Position numbers and translations under genes: made by a program
Notes under the pieces: model-generated
Databases searched by the model: none
What the model was told of the DNA's origin: nothing
The model's input: the letters and a program-made list of their open reading frames with translations, nothing else
From: an uncultured Chitinophagales bacterium
Lineage (GTDB): Bacteria; Bacteroidota; Bacteroidia; Chitinophagales; JAHDHT01
Assembly: GCA_938023075.1 (NCBI GenBank)
Contig: CALHDG010000012.1
Coordinates: 47,287 to 111,286 of the forward strand
Length of the DNA stretch: 64,000 nt
Direction: 5' to 3'
In this document: one piece after another, positions 26,768 through 37,200 of the stretch
How the letters are laid out: each line of letters begins with the position of its first letter
How positions within the stretch are numbered: the first letter of the stretch is position 1

Positions 26768-27250
26768 GTATCTATGTTAAAAATTTCATTTGCAAATATA
26801 GGTAAAATTATATGGTTTACTTGGTTAGCCTCCCGTTGAAATGAATATTTAGACATGTTTAACAATGCAAAAATAAATCATACTTATTTTATTGATAAGC
26901 AAGGAATAAAGGCTTTATCTGGTAACCCGACTAAGCCCGGACACCTGCATCGTACTGAGACCTGTGCTGAACTTGATTCCGTATCTGAAGCGAAGCGGAA
27001 TAAATGCTCAGTATCTCCCAACTACTTCAACCATTATTAGCAAAACCAATATTGTTTTTCAATCTGACAGGTTCTAAGCAAGATACTTTACTTCGTTCAG
27101 CATCTTCTCAAAATGACGGCTTTTTGTCCGGTGTTATACGGGTAGCCCTTTATCAAAAACATCCTTAAAAAGAAAAAGCCTCAAAGCAAAATGCTGTTGA
27201 GGCTATACTATATGTTTTAATAATTTAGATAAATTATAAGTTATCCAATA
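26768..27250. other. Gene-free region, remnant-like sequence and terminator
   Basis: 483 bases between the SDR operon and the VWA gene. Short reading frames here have no coding character. Sequence such as GTATCTGAAGCGAAGCGGAA and GACAGGTTCTAAGCAAGATA looks like decayed intergenic repeat but matches no other copy in the window. The VWA terminator lies at 27170-27204. Confidence 0.4.
27170..27204 (-). terminator. Terminator of the VWA lipoprotein gene
   Basis: The minus strand reads AGCCTCAA, a short loop region, TTGAGGCT, then TTTTTCTTTTT. It lies 47 bases after the stop codon at 27251. Confidence 0.65.
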
Positions 27251-28234
27251 TTATATTTTACTTACTTTAAAATCAAATTTTATTTCGATAGGATCGTCTA
27301 AAATTTGATCCGATCGCTCATATTCAATTTTGTAAACTGAAGAAACTGTACCGGCTACTTCAACAAATGCTTGGCGTAAATCACTTTCATCTTTTACGGT
27401 AATGGCATTGCTGTTTCTGCTGGCAACACTTCTTAAATCGTCCGAATCAAAATCACTTCCCTCTAAGCCTATACACACTCTAAAATATTGGTTATCGCTT
27501 ATCAGGCTTTTCACTTGATTAGGGTTATCGGTATCGTTATCACCACCATCAGTAAATACTACAATGGTTTTTTCTCCTTCAAAGTCAGTTAAATTATCTA
27601 ATAAAGCAATCCCTCTTTTGGTGGCTTCAAATAAAGCGGTTCTATCTTCCGACATATTAAAGTTATTTACCTCTTCTTTTAATTTTTCGGCATTACTGGC
27701 GGTATAAAAACCGGTTTCAGAAATAGCTCCTTTTGAAGAGAAGAAGATGACCGCCACTCTTGAGTTGGGCGTGGCTTCTACTATTTTATCGATAAACTCA
27801 TTGGCATATGATTTTAAATTAGGAATTAAATCTGCCAAAGAGCTGCTCATATCTAAAACTAAAACAGCCGCAACATCTACATCTAAACTTTCGCTAGAGT
27901 TAATACTGGAAAATTCGTTTTGCACATCCCAACCATTTCCATCATTTTCGCTAATCGAAATTTCGTCTATTACAAAATTCTTTTTGTCAGAAAATACGCG
28001 TATTCCTTCAACCGTAATTTTTACTACATCATTACCCACGTGACTTGCAGAACTTGAAGTAACTTCCACAAAAGGGCTTTGATTAGTGGGTTCCGCTGAA
28101 ATTTCTGGTAAAGAGTCTGTTGAGAATTTATATTCGTAAGTAATAAACTCTTTACTACCTACCCACAATGGATTTTTCTTACAAGAAGACATAGAGCCTA
28201 ATGCAATAATCAAAATTAAAATAGATTGTTTCAT
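27251..28234 (-). CDS. VWA-domain lipoprotein
   Basis: A 327-residue exported lipoprotein. The N-terminus MKQSILILIIALGSMSSCKK has a lipobox ending at Cys18. Residues 125-300 form a von Willebrand A domain: VLDMSSSLADL gives the MIDAS DxSxS, TALFEATKRGIALLDNL the Thr helix and VVFTDGGDN the final acidic loop. The region before it (residues 20-120) looks like a small beta domain. Such lipoproteins bind protein partners through a metal ion; a partner is not evident. It has its own terminator downstream and R4 palindromes upstream. Confidence 0.8.
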   Translation of the reverse strand: MKQSILILIIALGSMSSCKKNPLWVGSKEFITYEYKFSTDSLPEISAEPTNQSPFVEVTSSSASHVGNDVVKITVEGIRVFSDKKNFVIDEISISENDGNGWDVQNEFSSINSSESLDVDVAAVLVLDMSSSLADLIPNLKSYANEFIDKIVEATPNSRVAVIFFSSKGAISETGFYTASNAEKLKEEVNNFNMSEDRTALFEATKRGIALLDNLTDFEGEKTIVVFTDGGDNDTDNPNQVKSLISDNQYFRVCIGLEGSDFDSDDLRSVASRNSNAITVKDESDLRQAFVEVAGTVSSVYKIEYERSDQILDDPIEIKFDFKVSKI

Positions 28235-28363
28235 ATTAAACCGTAAAACCGTTTTTGGTTAAATTTATTTTATGTTAGAACCACTTTAACAATTTTTGTT
28301 TAAAAAGAGTTTCAAAAAAATTACAGAGTTGTTCAATTTAAAGCATGAAAAGTAAATATCATC

Positions 28364-28468
28364 CAAGTGAACCTGTTCACTTGCAGAAGTACAGCAACTT
28401 TTTTGAAGTATCCACAATGGAGCAGGTTCCATTGGAAGGGTTGTTATCCAAGTGAACCGGTTCACTTG
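28364..28468. repeat. R4 cluster of three 20-bp palindromes (copy 1)
   Basis: CAAGTGAACCTGTTCACTTG at 28364-28383, CAATGGAGCAGGTTCCATTG at 28415-28434 and the perfect palindrome CAAGTGAACCGGTTCACTTG at 28449-28468 lie between the VWA gene and the 3' end of the DAHP synthase gene. The third ends next to that gene's stop. The first two recur at 30692-30762. They could be operators or RNA hairpins; no T-run follows, so they are not standard terminators. Confidence 0.6.
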
Positions 28469-28469
28469 T

Positions 28470-29534
28470 TTAATTCATCACTTTACTTTGTTGTCTGATG
28501 CTTTCTTTATGAATAGAACGATACAATTCGGTCATAAAATCTTCGGTTAAGCCCTTTGAGGTGCCTTGCGACTGCCGGTCGTTGGCAATTTCATCCCACC
28601 GTTTTGATTGTAAAATGGTGATGTTATTATCTTTTTTATAAGTGCCTATTGCCTTGGCAATGTTCATCCGTTTTGCTAAAATTTCAATAATTTCACGATC
28701 AACGCTGTCAATTTGGTCGCGTAGTTCATCTAATTCGGTACCAGTAATTTCTGGATTTCGCTGAACAATACTATCAATTAACACCTGATAATTTGCTGGA
28801 GTTACCTGTTGTTTGGCATCGCTTAAGGCTTTATCTGGATTAATGTGTGATTCTATCATTAAGCCGTCAAAATCTAAATCAATAGCTTTTTGCGAAACCT
28901 CTTGCAATAAATCTCTTCGTCCGCAAATGTGGCTGGGGTCGCAAATTACCGGTACATCCGGCATTTCTCTTTTAAAGGCAATAGGCAATTCCCAACGAGG
29001 TTGGTTTCTGTATTTTGAATGATGGTAAGCCGAAAAGCCTCTATGAATAACGGCAACTCTTTTTATGCCGGCTTGCCTAATTCGTTCTACCGCACCAAGC
29101 CATAAACTTAAATCAGGATTAATTGGATTTTTGATCATAACCGGGATGTCAATACCATTTAAGGCATCGGCAATTTCCTGCACGGCAAACGGATTAACGC
29201 TGGTTCTTGCCCCTATCCAAAGCACATCAATTTGATGGCGTATGCTTTGATACACGTGTACCGCATTAGCCACCTCAACGGTAACCGGTTTATTAATGGC
29301 ATTACCGGCTGCCTTTAACCAACGCAAACCAACTTCTCCAATGCCTTCAAAGGAGTTTGGTCGAGTTCTGGGTTTCCAAATTCCGCCTCTTACCAAATCA
29401 ACCTTGCCGGTTTTACCTAATTCAGTTACGGTTTCCATTACCTGTTCTTCCGATTCAACACTACAGGGTCCTGCAATATATAAAGGGTTATTAAAACCCA
29501 TTCCCCAATCTTTTAAATTTAATACCGGTTCCAT
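28470..29534 (-). CDS. Bifunctional DAHP synthase / chorismate mutase type II
   Basis: A 354-residue fusion at the entry and branch point of aromatic amino acid synthesis. Residues 1-260 are a type-I-like DAHP synthase (IAGPCSVESEEQVM, VDLVRGGIWKPRTRPNSF, WIGARTSVNPF, CDPSHICGRRDL), joining phosphoenolpyruvate and erythrose 4-phosphate. Residues 265-345 are an AroQ chorismate mutase (ELDELRDQIDSVDREIIEIL with the active-site Arg, LAKRMNIAKAIGTYK). This fusion is standard in Bacteroidota and lets prephenate or chorismate feedback on the synthase. It is monocistronic on the minus strand, with an R2 element upstream and R4 palindromes at its 3' end. The symbol varies between genomes (aroF/aroG/pheB), so none is given. 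Confidence 0.92.
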   Translation of the reverse strand: MEPVLNLKDWGMGFNNPLYIAGPCSVESEEQVMETVTELGKTGKVDLVRGGIWKPRTRPNSFEGIGEVGLRWLKAAGNAINKPVTVEVANAVHVYQSIRHQIDVLWIGARTSVNPFAVQEIADALNGIDIPVMIKNPINPDLSLWLGAVERIRQAGIKRVAVIHRGFSAYHHSKYRNQPRWELPIAFKREMPDVPVICDPSHICGRRDLLQEVSQKAIDLDFDGLMIESHINPDKALSDAKQQVTPANYQVLIDSIVQRNPEITGTELDELRDQIDSVDREIIEILAKRMNIAKAIGTYKKDNNITILQSKRWDEIANDRQSQGTSKGLTEDFMTELYRSIHKESIRQQSKVMN

Positions 29535-29550
29535 TTTATTTACTTTTTAT

Positions 29551-29712
29551 AAGGAATAATTCAAAAATAACTGTCCACTTTTTACTTTGATATATTTCGA
29601 TCTTCTTCGTTAAAAATACTCGTCTTAGCACCACTAAGACTGCGTTTTTTGCCTCGTTTATCAAAAAATCTCTTTATAAAAATTTGAACATTTATTTTCT
29701 CATCATTCCTAA
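29551..29712. repeat. R2 element (copy upstream of DAHP synthase)
   Basis: It begins AAGGAATAATTCAAAAATAA and ends TTATTTTCTCATCATTCCTA, imperfect inverted termini of the R2 family. The core reads TCTTCGTTAAAAATACTCG, then TCTTAG and CTAAGA as a short stem, then CTCGTTTATC. It fills most of the space between the DAHP synthase start and the DUF4287 gene, so the synthase promoter must lie within or next to it. Confidence 0.65.
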
Positions 29713-29812
29713 GTGAATTTTTTTTCGTAATAACCAAACATCAAAGAAAAACCTTCTACACTTCTTATGCAACATTATTTTATAAAATTATAGTATAATA
29801 AACTTATGTTGA

Positions 29813-30385
29813 CTATGAATACCATGTTTTCACCGCTTTAACCAATTCTAACAATTGTTGATCGATATCGGCTTTACTTTTTAGTGGAACATAGTGCGAA
29901 ATTTTATCATTGGCATTTTTCCCTTTAAAAGCTTCCAATAAATTAGATTCAGCCGGGTGATCTCTAAAAGCCAAACCTAATTTAATATGTTCTTTGTCGG
30001 GATGTATAGTGGCAAATTGCGTTTTTGCAACATAGGATACATAGCCCTTACAAACGTGCAAGGTCGCATCAGGAAATTGGCTTTGAATGGTGTTGTTGAG
30101 CACTTCAAATAAAGGACGCATAGGAGCACATTTTCCACTATATTGTTCTTGTATCAATTTTTCCGGATCACCATAAACCAATGCACCGTCGTTTTTAAAA
30201 ATGGCTGCCAATACTCTAGCTTGACCATATTTTAAACCCTTTTCTTTTAACCACGTTATTTGTTCTTTAAACTTTTCTGGTCCTTCATTTTTTATAATTT
30301 TCATCCATGCTTTAAAATCTTTTCCCGTGTCTTCTTTTATTGCCTTTACGATAAGAAATTCCATCTCTGCCGGTGAGCTTGCCAT
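29813..30385 (-). CDS. DUF4287 and DUF5655 domain protein
   Basis: A 190-residue cytoplasmic protein. The first 70 residues fit DUF4287 (EMEFLIVKAIKEDTGKDFKA, WLKEKGLKYGQARVLAAIF), a small helical domain. Residues 85-188 fit DUF5655 (PLFEVLNNTIQSQFPDATLH, YVAKTQFATIHPDKEHIKLG, HYVPLKSKADID), a YdhG-like fold. Both occur together in many bacteria with no known function. ATG 30385 is preceded by a T/A-rich run and no clear promoter. Confidence 0.7.
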   Translation of the reverse strand: MASSPAEMEFLIVKAIKEDTGKDFKAWMKIIKNEGPEKFKEQITWLKEKGLKYGQARVLAAIFKNDGALVYGDPEKLIQEQYSGKCAPMRPLFEVLNNTIQSQFPDATLHVCKGYVSYVAKTQFATIHPDKEHIKLGLAFRDHPAESNLLEAFKGKNANDKISHYVPLKSKADIDQQLLELVKAVKTWYS

Positions 30386-30804
30386 AATTGTAATTTTTTT
30401 TTTGGGGTAAGATAAATAATTAGTCCTTTATCTCAAACCGTGACTATCTAGATTTTTCGCAGCTTTGAATGCGCAGTAACTTCAATAGTATGCGCCCTTT
30501 TCATTTCACTTGTGTCCAGTCTTAGAAAGGTAGCCTGATTTTAATTTCTTAACGCATCGCAAATATTAAATTACTTATGTTTCGGTAGTAGTATTTATTT
30601 CATAATAACTTGAATATAAATTATTTATGGAAATTGAAGTACTCAATAAAGTAAAGTTAATTTAATTCAAAATATAAAGCATACAATCATCCAAGTGAAC
30701 CTGTTCACTTGTTGTAGTAAAGTGCCCGTGCTTTTGTTGACACAATGGAACAGGTTCCATTGGAACAGCAATTATTTTACTACCGAAACTTAAGTAAATT
30801 AGTA
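30386..30804. repeat. Gene-free region with R4 palindromes (copy 2)
   Basis: In 419 bases without a gene, CAAGTGAACCTGTTCACTTG (30692-30711) and CAATGGAACAGGTTCCATTG (30743-30762) repeat the first two palindromes of the cluster at 28364, with 31 bases between them in both places. The sequence between is not conserved. They lie just beyond the stop of the M28 peptidase gene. I see no other structure here. Confidence 0.6.
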
Positions 30805-32394
30805 TTATTTCTCTGGCGGCGAAACGTCAATTTTCAACCGCTCGTTTCGGTTAGCCAATTCCCAAGCCGTATGAAAAACCAAGCGGGTAATTTTTTCAAC
30901 TTTCGGATACACAATTTGGTCTTCGGTATCGGTATGTTTATGATAATCTTTATGAACACCACTGAAATAGAAAATAGAAGGAATACCTTTTTCTACAAAA
31001 TTATAATGATCAGAACGGTAATAAAAACGGTTAGGATCGTGATAAGAATTGTAAGCGTAATCTAAATTTAAGTTCACATACGCCTCATTGGCTTGTTCGT
31101 TAATCTTATGCAAATCCGTACTTAAAAAATCAGAACCTATAATGTAAACATAATTGGTGTCATTTTTCGCTTCGTGTTTGGGGTCTAACCTGCCAATCAT
31201 ATCAATATTTAAACAAGCTACGGTTTTGTTTAATGGAAAAACGGGTTGATTAGTATAATGTTTAGACCCAAGTAAGCCTTTTTCTTCGGCAGCATTGTTA
31301 AAAATTAAAATGGAGCGACGCGGACCATTCCCATTTTCTTTGGCAATGGCAAACGATTCAGCAATTTCCATTAAAGCAACTGTTCCCGTTCCATTATCAT
31401 CTGCACCGTTATATATTTTGCCATTGTGTTTGCCCAAATGATCATAGTGTGCCGTAATAACCACTAATTCATCTTTTAAATCAGTACCTTCAATATAACC
31501 AAATACATTTTCACCAATTATATCTTCTTCATTTTTTTGCACTACCATAGTTAAGTTTGTTTTAATAGAAATAGAGGCATTTCGCTTTTTGGCTGCCTTT
31601 CTTTTTACTTTCCGAAGTTGTTTTTCAAACTTAACTCCAATGATACGCTTAGCCATAGTGGGCGATATGTAAAAGGTTGAAGGATATCGCGTTCCATCTT
31701 CCGTCAATTCTTTCAACTTCATTGATTTTGAGGTTATGCTATGCTTAAATTTTTTGATTTCTTCCCGGTAATTGTCTTTAATAATTAACACCGCTTTAAC
31801 CCCTTTTTGGGCGGCGGCTTCTAACTTTGTTTGTCTGTTTGCACTCCATTTAGAGGGTTCCTCACTTTTGGTCAATAAATAGTCACCATTTTTCATCTTT
31901 GGTTCGCCATCTAACAGCAAAACAACTTTTCCTTTAACATTAATGTTTTTATAATCATTGTAAGATGTTTCATCTATACCATAACCGGCAAATACAATTT
32001 CTTTTTCTCTTAATGAACCACTTTCTGTAGTTCTTCCAAAACAATAAAAATCTTCTAAAAAAGTAAAATCTTTCCGGTTTGCAGTAATAGCTACTTTTTC
32101 CCATGCTTGAATGGTAAGTGGAATAGTTTGAAAATAGCTTTTTTGTTTTCCTGAAACACCTATTGGAGGTAAACCGAGCGATTTGTAAAAGGAAGCAAGA
32201 TATTCCGCTGCCAATTTTTGACCGGCTTTACCGGTTTCTCTACCTTCATATTCATCTGAAGCTAATACTTCGAGATGTGCTTCTAATTCTTCAGCGGTAA
32301 TCTTATCCGCATAAACACTTTGCCAAGCTCTTTTTTGAGCATCGGCTTTATAGGTTAGTAAAAGGCAGCATAGCAATGATAATACGACTTTCAT
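30805..32394 (-). CDS. M28 family zinc aminopeptidase with PA domain
   Basis: A 529-residue exported peptidase. The signal peptide MKVVLSLLCCLLLTYKADAQ is followed by a helical start (LEAHLEVLASDEYEGRETG), a PA-like insert at about 120-230 and the M28 catalytic domain from about 280. Zinc ligands are visible: His and Asp in HYDHLG and NGADDNGTG, the catalytic Glu pair in NNAAEEKGLLGS, Asp in LNIDMIGRLD and the last His in YHKHTDTEDQI. It acts in the periplasm or at the surface on N-terminal residues of peptides. It is the third gene of the tatC-rpiB operon, 11 bases after rpiB; the grouping appears positional rather than functional. Confidence 0.9.
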   Translation of the reverse strand: MKVVLSLLCCLLLTYKADAQKRAWQSVYADKITAEELEAHLEVLASDEYEGRETGKAGQKLAAEYLASFYKSLGLPPIGVSGKQKSYFQTIPLTIQAWEKVAITANRKDFTFLEDFYCFGRTTESGSLREKEIVFAGYGIDETSYNDYKNINVKGKVVLLLDGEPKMKNGDYLLTKSEEPSKWSANRQTKLEAAAQKGVKAVLIIKDNYREEIKKFKHSITSKSMKLKELTEDGTRYPSTFYISPTMAKRIIGVKFEKQLRKVKRKAAKKRNASISIKTNLTMVVQKNEEDIIGENVFGYIEGTDLKDELVVITAHYDHLGKHNGKIYNGADDNGTGTVALMEIAESFAIAKENGNGPRRSILIFNNAAEEKGLLGSKHYTNQPVFPLNKTVACLNIDMIGRLDPKHEAKNDTNYVYIIGSDFLSTDLHKINEQANEAYVNLNLDYAYNSYHDPNRFYYRSDHYNFVEKGIPSIFYFSGVHKDYHKHTDTEDQIVYPKVEKITRLVFHTAWELANRNERLKIDVSPPEK

Positions 32395-32405
32395 ATAATG
32401 AATTA

Positions 32406-32849
32406 TTAGGTTATGATTTGATTGATTTTATTAACTCTTCTTAAGTGCCTTCCCCCTTCATAGGAGGTATTAAAAAAACTTTTGGTAATAGTAAAGGCTG
32501 CTTCATTAGTGATAAATCTTGCCGGCAAACATAATAGGTTTGCATGATTATGCATACGAGCCAACTCGGCAATTTCGGGTGTCCAACAAATTGCCGCTCT
32601 TACTTGAGCATATTTATTAGCCGTAATGGCAACACCATTGGCAGAACCACATAATAAAATGCCGGCTTCAAAAGTACGATCGTTTACCGAGTGCGCTACT
32701 TGATGCGCAAAATCTGGATAATCTGCAGAATCATTACTGTTGGTTCCAATATCAATAATTTCGTGGTTCTCTTTTTGCATAAATTGAACAACTAATTCTT
32801 TTAACTCGAAGCCTGCGTGATCAGAACCGATAACTATTTTCATGGTCAA
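32406..32849 (-). CDS. rpiB: Ribose 5-phosphate isomerase B
   Basis: RpiB/LacAB-family isomerase of 147 residues that interconverts ribulose 5-phosphate and ribose 5-phosphate in the pentose phosphate pathway. GSDHAGFELKELV at the N-terminus carries the conserved Asp-His. GILLCGSANGVAITANKY holds the catalytic Cys and phosphate-binding loop, and ARMHNHANLLCLPARF the other conserved His residues. Length is normal. The annotated start gives MTMKIVIGSDH; the second Met is an equal candidate. It lies between tatC (22 bases upstream) and the M28 gene. Confidence 0.93.
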   Translation of the reverse strand: MTMKIVIGSDHAGFELKELVVQFMQKENHEIIDIGTNSNDSADYPDFAHQVAHSVNDRTFEAGILLCGSANGVAITANKYAQVRAAICWTPEIAELARMHNHANLLCLPARFITNEAAFTITKSFFNTSYEGGRHLRRVNKINQIIT

Positions 32850-32871
32850 TTAATTATATATAAGTATAAAT

Positions 32872-33714
32872 TTATGTTGAGGTAATTTGTTCACTGGTTT
32901 CAGGTGGATTTACGCGCTTTGCAATTAAAATACTAAACTCATAAAGTATATACAAAGGTAAGGCAATTATTATTTGGCTGGTTAAATCGGGTGGCGTTAT
33001 AATGGCTGAAAAAATTAGCATAATGACTAAGCCGTGTTTACGGTAAGTGCGCATGTCTTTCGCGGTAATCAGTTTTAATTTAGCCAAAATATAAACAATC
33101 ATCGGTAACTCGAAAACTGCCCCGGAAGCAACTACTAAAGTAGTTAAAGTTGATACATAGGAGGAGAGCGTAATGGTATTTGCAACGGTTTCACTTACAA
33201 AATACGAGCCTAAAAAATTAATGGAAAATGGTGTTAAAATAAAATACCCAAACAATACGCCCATAAAAAAGAAAACAGAGCCGAAAAAAACAATCCCACT
33301 AGTGTAGTGTCTTTCATTTTCGTACAAACCGGGCTTTACAAACCGCCAAATTTCAAACAGTACGTAAGGAAATGCTACAATAAAACCAATAACAAACGAT
33401 GATTTTAAATGAATTAAAAATTGACCAGCCATTTCGGTATTAATTATTTCGAAAGTCAATTTTTCAAAGCAAAAAAAGTTGCCCAACTTAAGTTTTTTAC
33501 CAATGGTACATAACCACTGATAGGTAAAAAAAGTAGCTTTTGATGGACCTAATATAATTTTGCCAAAAACAATAGCTTTCGATATAAAAACAAGAATAGT
33601 GATAATGGAAATAACCATTAAAGATCGTATCAGATGCCACCTAAGTTCTTCCAAATGATCTATAAAAGACATTTCTTTAGTTTGTGTTTGGTGTGTTGCT
33701 TCTGTTGATTCCAA
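32872..33714 (-). CDS. tatC: Twin-arginine translocase subunit TatC
   Basis: A 280-residue inner-membrane protein, the core receptor of the Tat pathway that exports folded proteins. Near the N-terminus MSFIDHLEELRWHLIRS is the signature cytoplasmic motif, including the Glu that contacts the twin-arginine signal. Six hydrophobic segments follow, with FEIWRFVKPGLYENER in the loop before the third. It is the first gene of the tatC-rpiB-M28 operon, with a two-element promoter just upstream. TatA is not in this window. Confidence 0.93.
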   Translation of the reverse strand: MESTEATHQTQTKEMSFIDHLEELRWHLIRSLMVISIITILVFISKAIVFGKIILGPSKATFFTYQWLCTIGKKLKLGNFFCFEKLTFEIINTEMAGQFLIHLKSSFVIGFIVAFPYVLFEIWRFVKPGLYENERHYTSGIVFFGSVFFFMGVLFGYFILTPFSINFLGSYFVSETVANTITLSSYVSTLTTLVVASGAVFELPMIVYILAKLKLITAKDMRTYRKHGLVIMLIFSAIITPPDLTSQIIIALPLYILYEFSILIAKRVNPPETSEQITST

Positions 33715-34260
33715 TAACCTATCTCAAAATATATGAGATACAAATTTAACGCAAGTCAGTTAACTTTCCAATTCAATTTCATCAGAAGGATAGAAAAAAT
33801 AAATTTGCCTATTATGAAAAGACTATTTTTTTATTGAATGAGGTGTAAAACATTGGCTCGTTTTAACTATGGAAATTAAATACTAAATTTTAGCGTATCA
33901 TCATATAATCAAATAGATATTAGCCCCTTAAAGACTATATTTTTCGCCTCGTCTAGCAAAAAAATACTTTTTCATAAATTCCTAAAGAAAGCCTTTTCAA
34001 CAAAGTACATCAGAAAATAGTCAAATCCAATAATAAATTTATTTTCAATTATTCCTAATTCATTAAATAACAAAATATTACAAACTTTACAAGCTGTCAA
34101 ATAATAGTAATTTAAAGGGGTTTTTATTTCAATAATATTTAACAATTTTCTACTTTAGCGTACTATTTTAAAATTTTAAAAAACCCACATCCCGAAAGTA
34201 CTATTAAGTTTGATGTAAATAATTATAAACCAATTTTAAATAAATTAAAATAATTCTATT
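33715..34260. repeat. Gene-free region with a decayed R2 copy
   Basis: Between the divergent tatC and repeat-protein genes, about 33920-34052 matches the right two thirds of R2 (TTTTTCGCCTCGTCTAGCAA, end TTTATTTTCAATTATTCCTA) while its left end is not recognisable. TAAGTTTG at 34205-34212 matches a -7 box for the plus-strand gene 48 bases downstream. No reading frame is credible. Confidence 0.5.
33741..33771 (-). promoter_or_regulatory. Promoter of the tatC-rpiB-M28 operon
   Basis: On the minus strand a TTG (-33) and TAAATTTG (-7) are separated by exactly 20 bases, the ideal Bacteroidota spacing, ending 26 bases before the tatC ATG. This is the best two-element promoter in the window. Confidence 0.55.
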
Positions 34261-37200
34261 ATGCAAAATTTTTACAAGCTTTTTTGCTTATTGATTTTCT
34301 GCTTTTTTTGCGCAGTAAGTCAAAATTTGCTTGCACAACCACCAAATGATGAATGTTCGGGGGCTATCGACATTAGCGATGCTTTTGCGGGCACTTGTGG
34401 AGATGTTACTTTAAACGGACCCTTTACGCTAACTGGCTCATCACCAGGCGTTGATGATCCGCCGGAGCCGGGAGAAAACGAAACTAATTCTACTCAACCC
34501 GATGGACCTTTTTGTCCGGACGAAACCGATCCTAACTTATTTGGTGATGCCTCAGAAATATGGGAAAATAGTGTTTGGTATACGTGGACGGTTCCTGATT
34601 TAAATGGAGATGGTTCTCCTGTTGCTTATTCAATTTGGACAACGGACGGCTCTTTTGGTGATGATTGTGGCATTAATCCAAATGATCCGCTTGGAGGTGA
34701 TGGAGATACGCAGGTAGCCATTTACGAAGGTGCAGATTGTCCGAATTCCAGCACAGGCGAATGTGATCATTTTGCAGCTAATGAAGATTTATTTACCTCT
34801 GAACCTTGGATTTCGGGTTGGTTAACCTTAGAATTTGTACCTGGTGAAACTTATTATATGGCAGTTGATGGCTGGGACGGCGTTCAAGGTGAATTTTGTT
34901 TAACGGTTGTAATTTGCGGCGTAGAATGTGGCGATAATGAATGTGCCCCAGTAGAAACCTATTGTGAGTGTGAGGATTGTCAAATAGATGCGGATGGAAA
35001 CCCCCTTTGTACATTTGGTAACATTGCCCCAATAGGGTTTACTGAAGATGATCCTAGTACCGAAAATGACGAATCTGGTTTCTTTTTTGAAGATGATTTA
35101 GACGGTAACATATTTTTCTGTTCCGAATTTGTAAATGGATTTTCAGGAGCTAATACCTATCTTGGTTTTGGCGCATTAAATTGGACAGATTGTACTGGTG
35201 CTGCAAGTAGTTCAATTAATTTAACTTTAAGTGCAGGTCAATTTACAGCCGGAGCAACGGACAATGGTGATGGAACAGTTAGTGTTCCAACTGGAAGTTT
35301 ATTGTATATAGAATTAACTCCTGATGAAATTTCAGATGGTTCCATAACCATATCAAGTTCTGTACCTGATGGAATTGGTAATACCTGTGATGAAACCATA
35401 ACTCTTAATTTTGCTGATTTTCCTCAAGCAACAGATCCATTTTGTGTTTTAAGCTGTTTTGCAGGTGGTATTGATACTGATATTTTAGATAATGGTGTAG
35501 TAGCTTGCGATGGACAAAACTTTATAATAAGAACTGATGGTTTAGAGCAATTGGATTTGTCTTGCGCTTCTGATGATAATTCTCCATATATATATGCTTG
35601 GAGGTTGCGTGCAGATTTATATGGAACAGGCGACTTTGCAGTTGTTTCCTCTTGGATGCCATTAGGTCCTGTTGCAGATATTAATCCTGCTGAATTTTTT
35701 ATCGATGAATTTGGATATGTTGGTCCATATTATACTCCAGGCTATCCTATTTTACCCAATACAGTGCCACTGCAGGTTCAAGGAGCTGCCTTATGTTTAA
35801 ATGCTGATGGTTCTGTGGTTGATGGCTGTCTTGCGAGCAATGAAGGTTATGAATCCAGTTTTTTCATGGTTACCTATTTACCGGCAGGTGATGCAGGTTG
35901 CCCCGCAGATTGTCTTTCTGGTATATTTGATTGTGCAGGTGTATGCGATGGTAACGCCGTTGAAGATTGTGCAGGAGAATGTGGTGGTTCTGCAATACAG
36001 GGCACAGCTTGTACTGATATTAATGGTGAAGAAAGCGTTTATGGTGAGAATTGTGTTTGTATAGAAGTGGATACTATAGTACCCCCTAATAACGATGAGT
36101 GTGACACAGCCCCAGACATTTCTAGCGCATTTACCGAAGAATGTGAACGTATAGGACCTTTTGATCAAACCGGCGCATCTATAGCCGATGTAGAACCTCC
36201 TTTACCGGCTTGTTTCTTAGATGGATTTAATAGTACAACCTGGTATAAATTTACTGTTCCTGATGGCATTGGCGGTGGTCAGCCAACTGGCTATTCTATC
36301 TCTACTGGTGTTTTTGAAGATTGTGGTGCTACCAATCCTTTAGGTGGCGACAATTGGGATACACAAATTGCGGTTTATGCCGATGAAGGCGGTTGTCCAG
36401 GAGCTTCTTCCGTTCCATTAGCTTGTAACGATGATACGCCAAGTTTACCTCAACATCCAGAAGTTTCCTCTTTAGAAATCAATTTACAACCTGGCGATAC
36501 CTATTATATTATGGTGGAAACTTTCGGTACTTTAGATGGAGAATTTTGTTTCTATGTGGCGCCTACCGCAAAAGATACTTGCGTTGATTGTGGGGACAAT
36601 TCTTGTACTGAAGTTTTTGGAGAGGATTTCACGTCCTGCCCAATGGATTGCCCTTGTGTAGGTGAATTCTTATTCAATACTATTGACGAAGCTACTGGTT
36701 TTCCAATATTGACTATGGATCCGGTTGCCTTGTGCCCAGAAGATGTCAACTCAGATGAAGAAGATGGCTTATATATTCTATTTAGTTTAACTTCTGATAA
36801 TGTGCCGGTTGGTTCAGATAATATTACCTACGATGGTTCTACTTTAACAACCTCCGTAGGTACTATTTTCAATTTCGTTTTTGGAGGTGCTCCAACATCT
36901 CCACCAACTGCAGAAGGCACCAAAAATGTTACCATGATTTATTTAACACAGGCTGAAGTAGATGCTGGAGTAACACCAGTTGTTACTTTTACCGATGCTT
37001 CCGGTATGTGTATCATTACCGGAGATTTAAATGCTCCTTTAAATCCAGATGAATGTGAACCAATACAACCGATTTGTAGCGAGACATCCTCATCTATTGA
37101 ATTGGCAGATGGCTCTGATGCTACGTCAATATGCGTGAATGATGGCGTAGATGAACCAATAGAAGTAAATGTAGCAACTGCTGGCACAGGAGATAACAGT

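Noticed and set aside
26855..27040. 61-residue open frame in the gene-free region after the SDR genes
   Set aside because: Short, odd composition, lies in remnant-like intergenic DNA.
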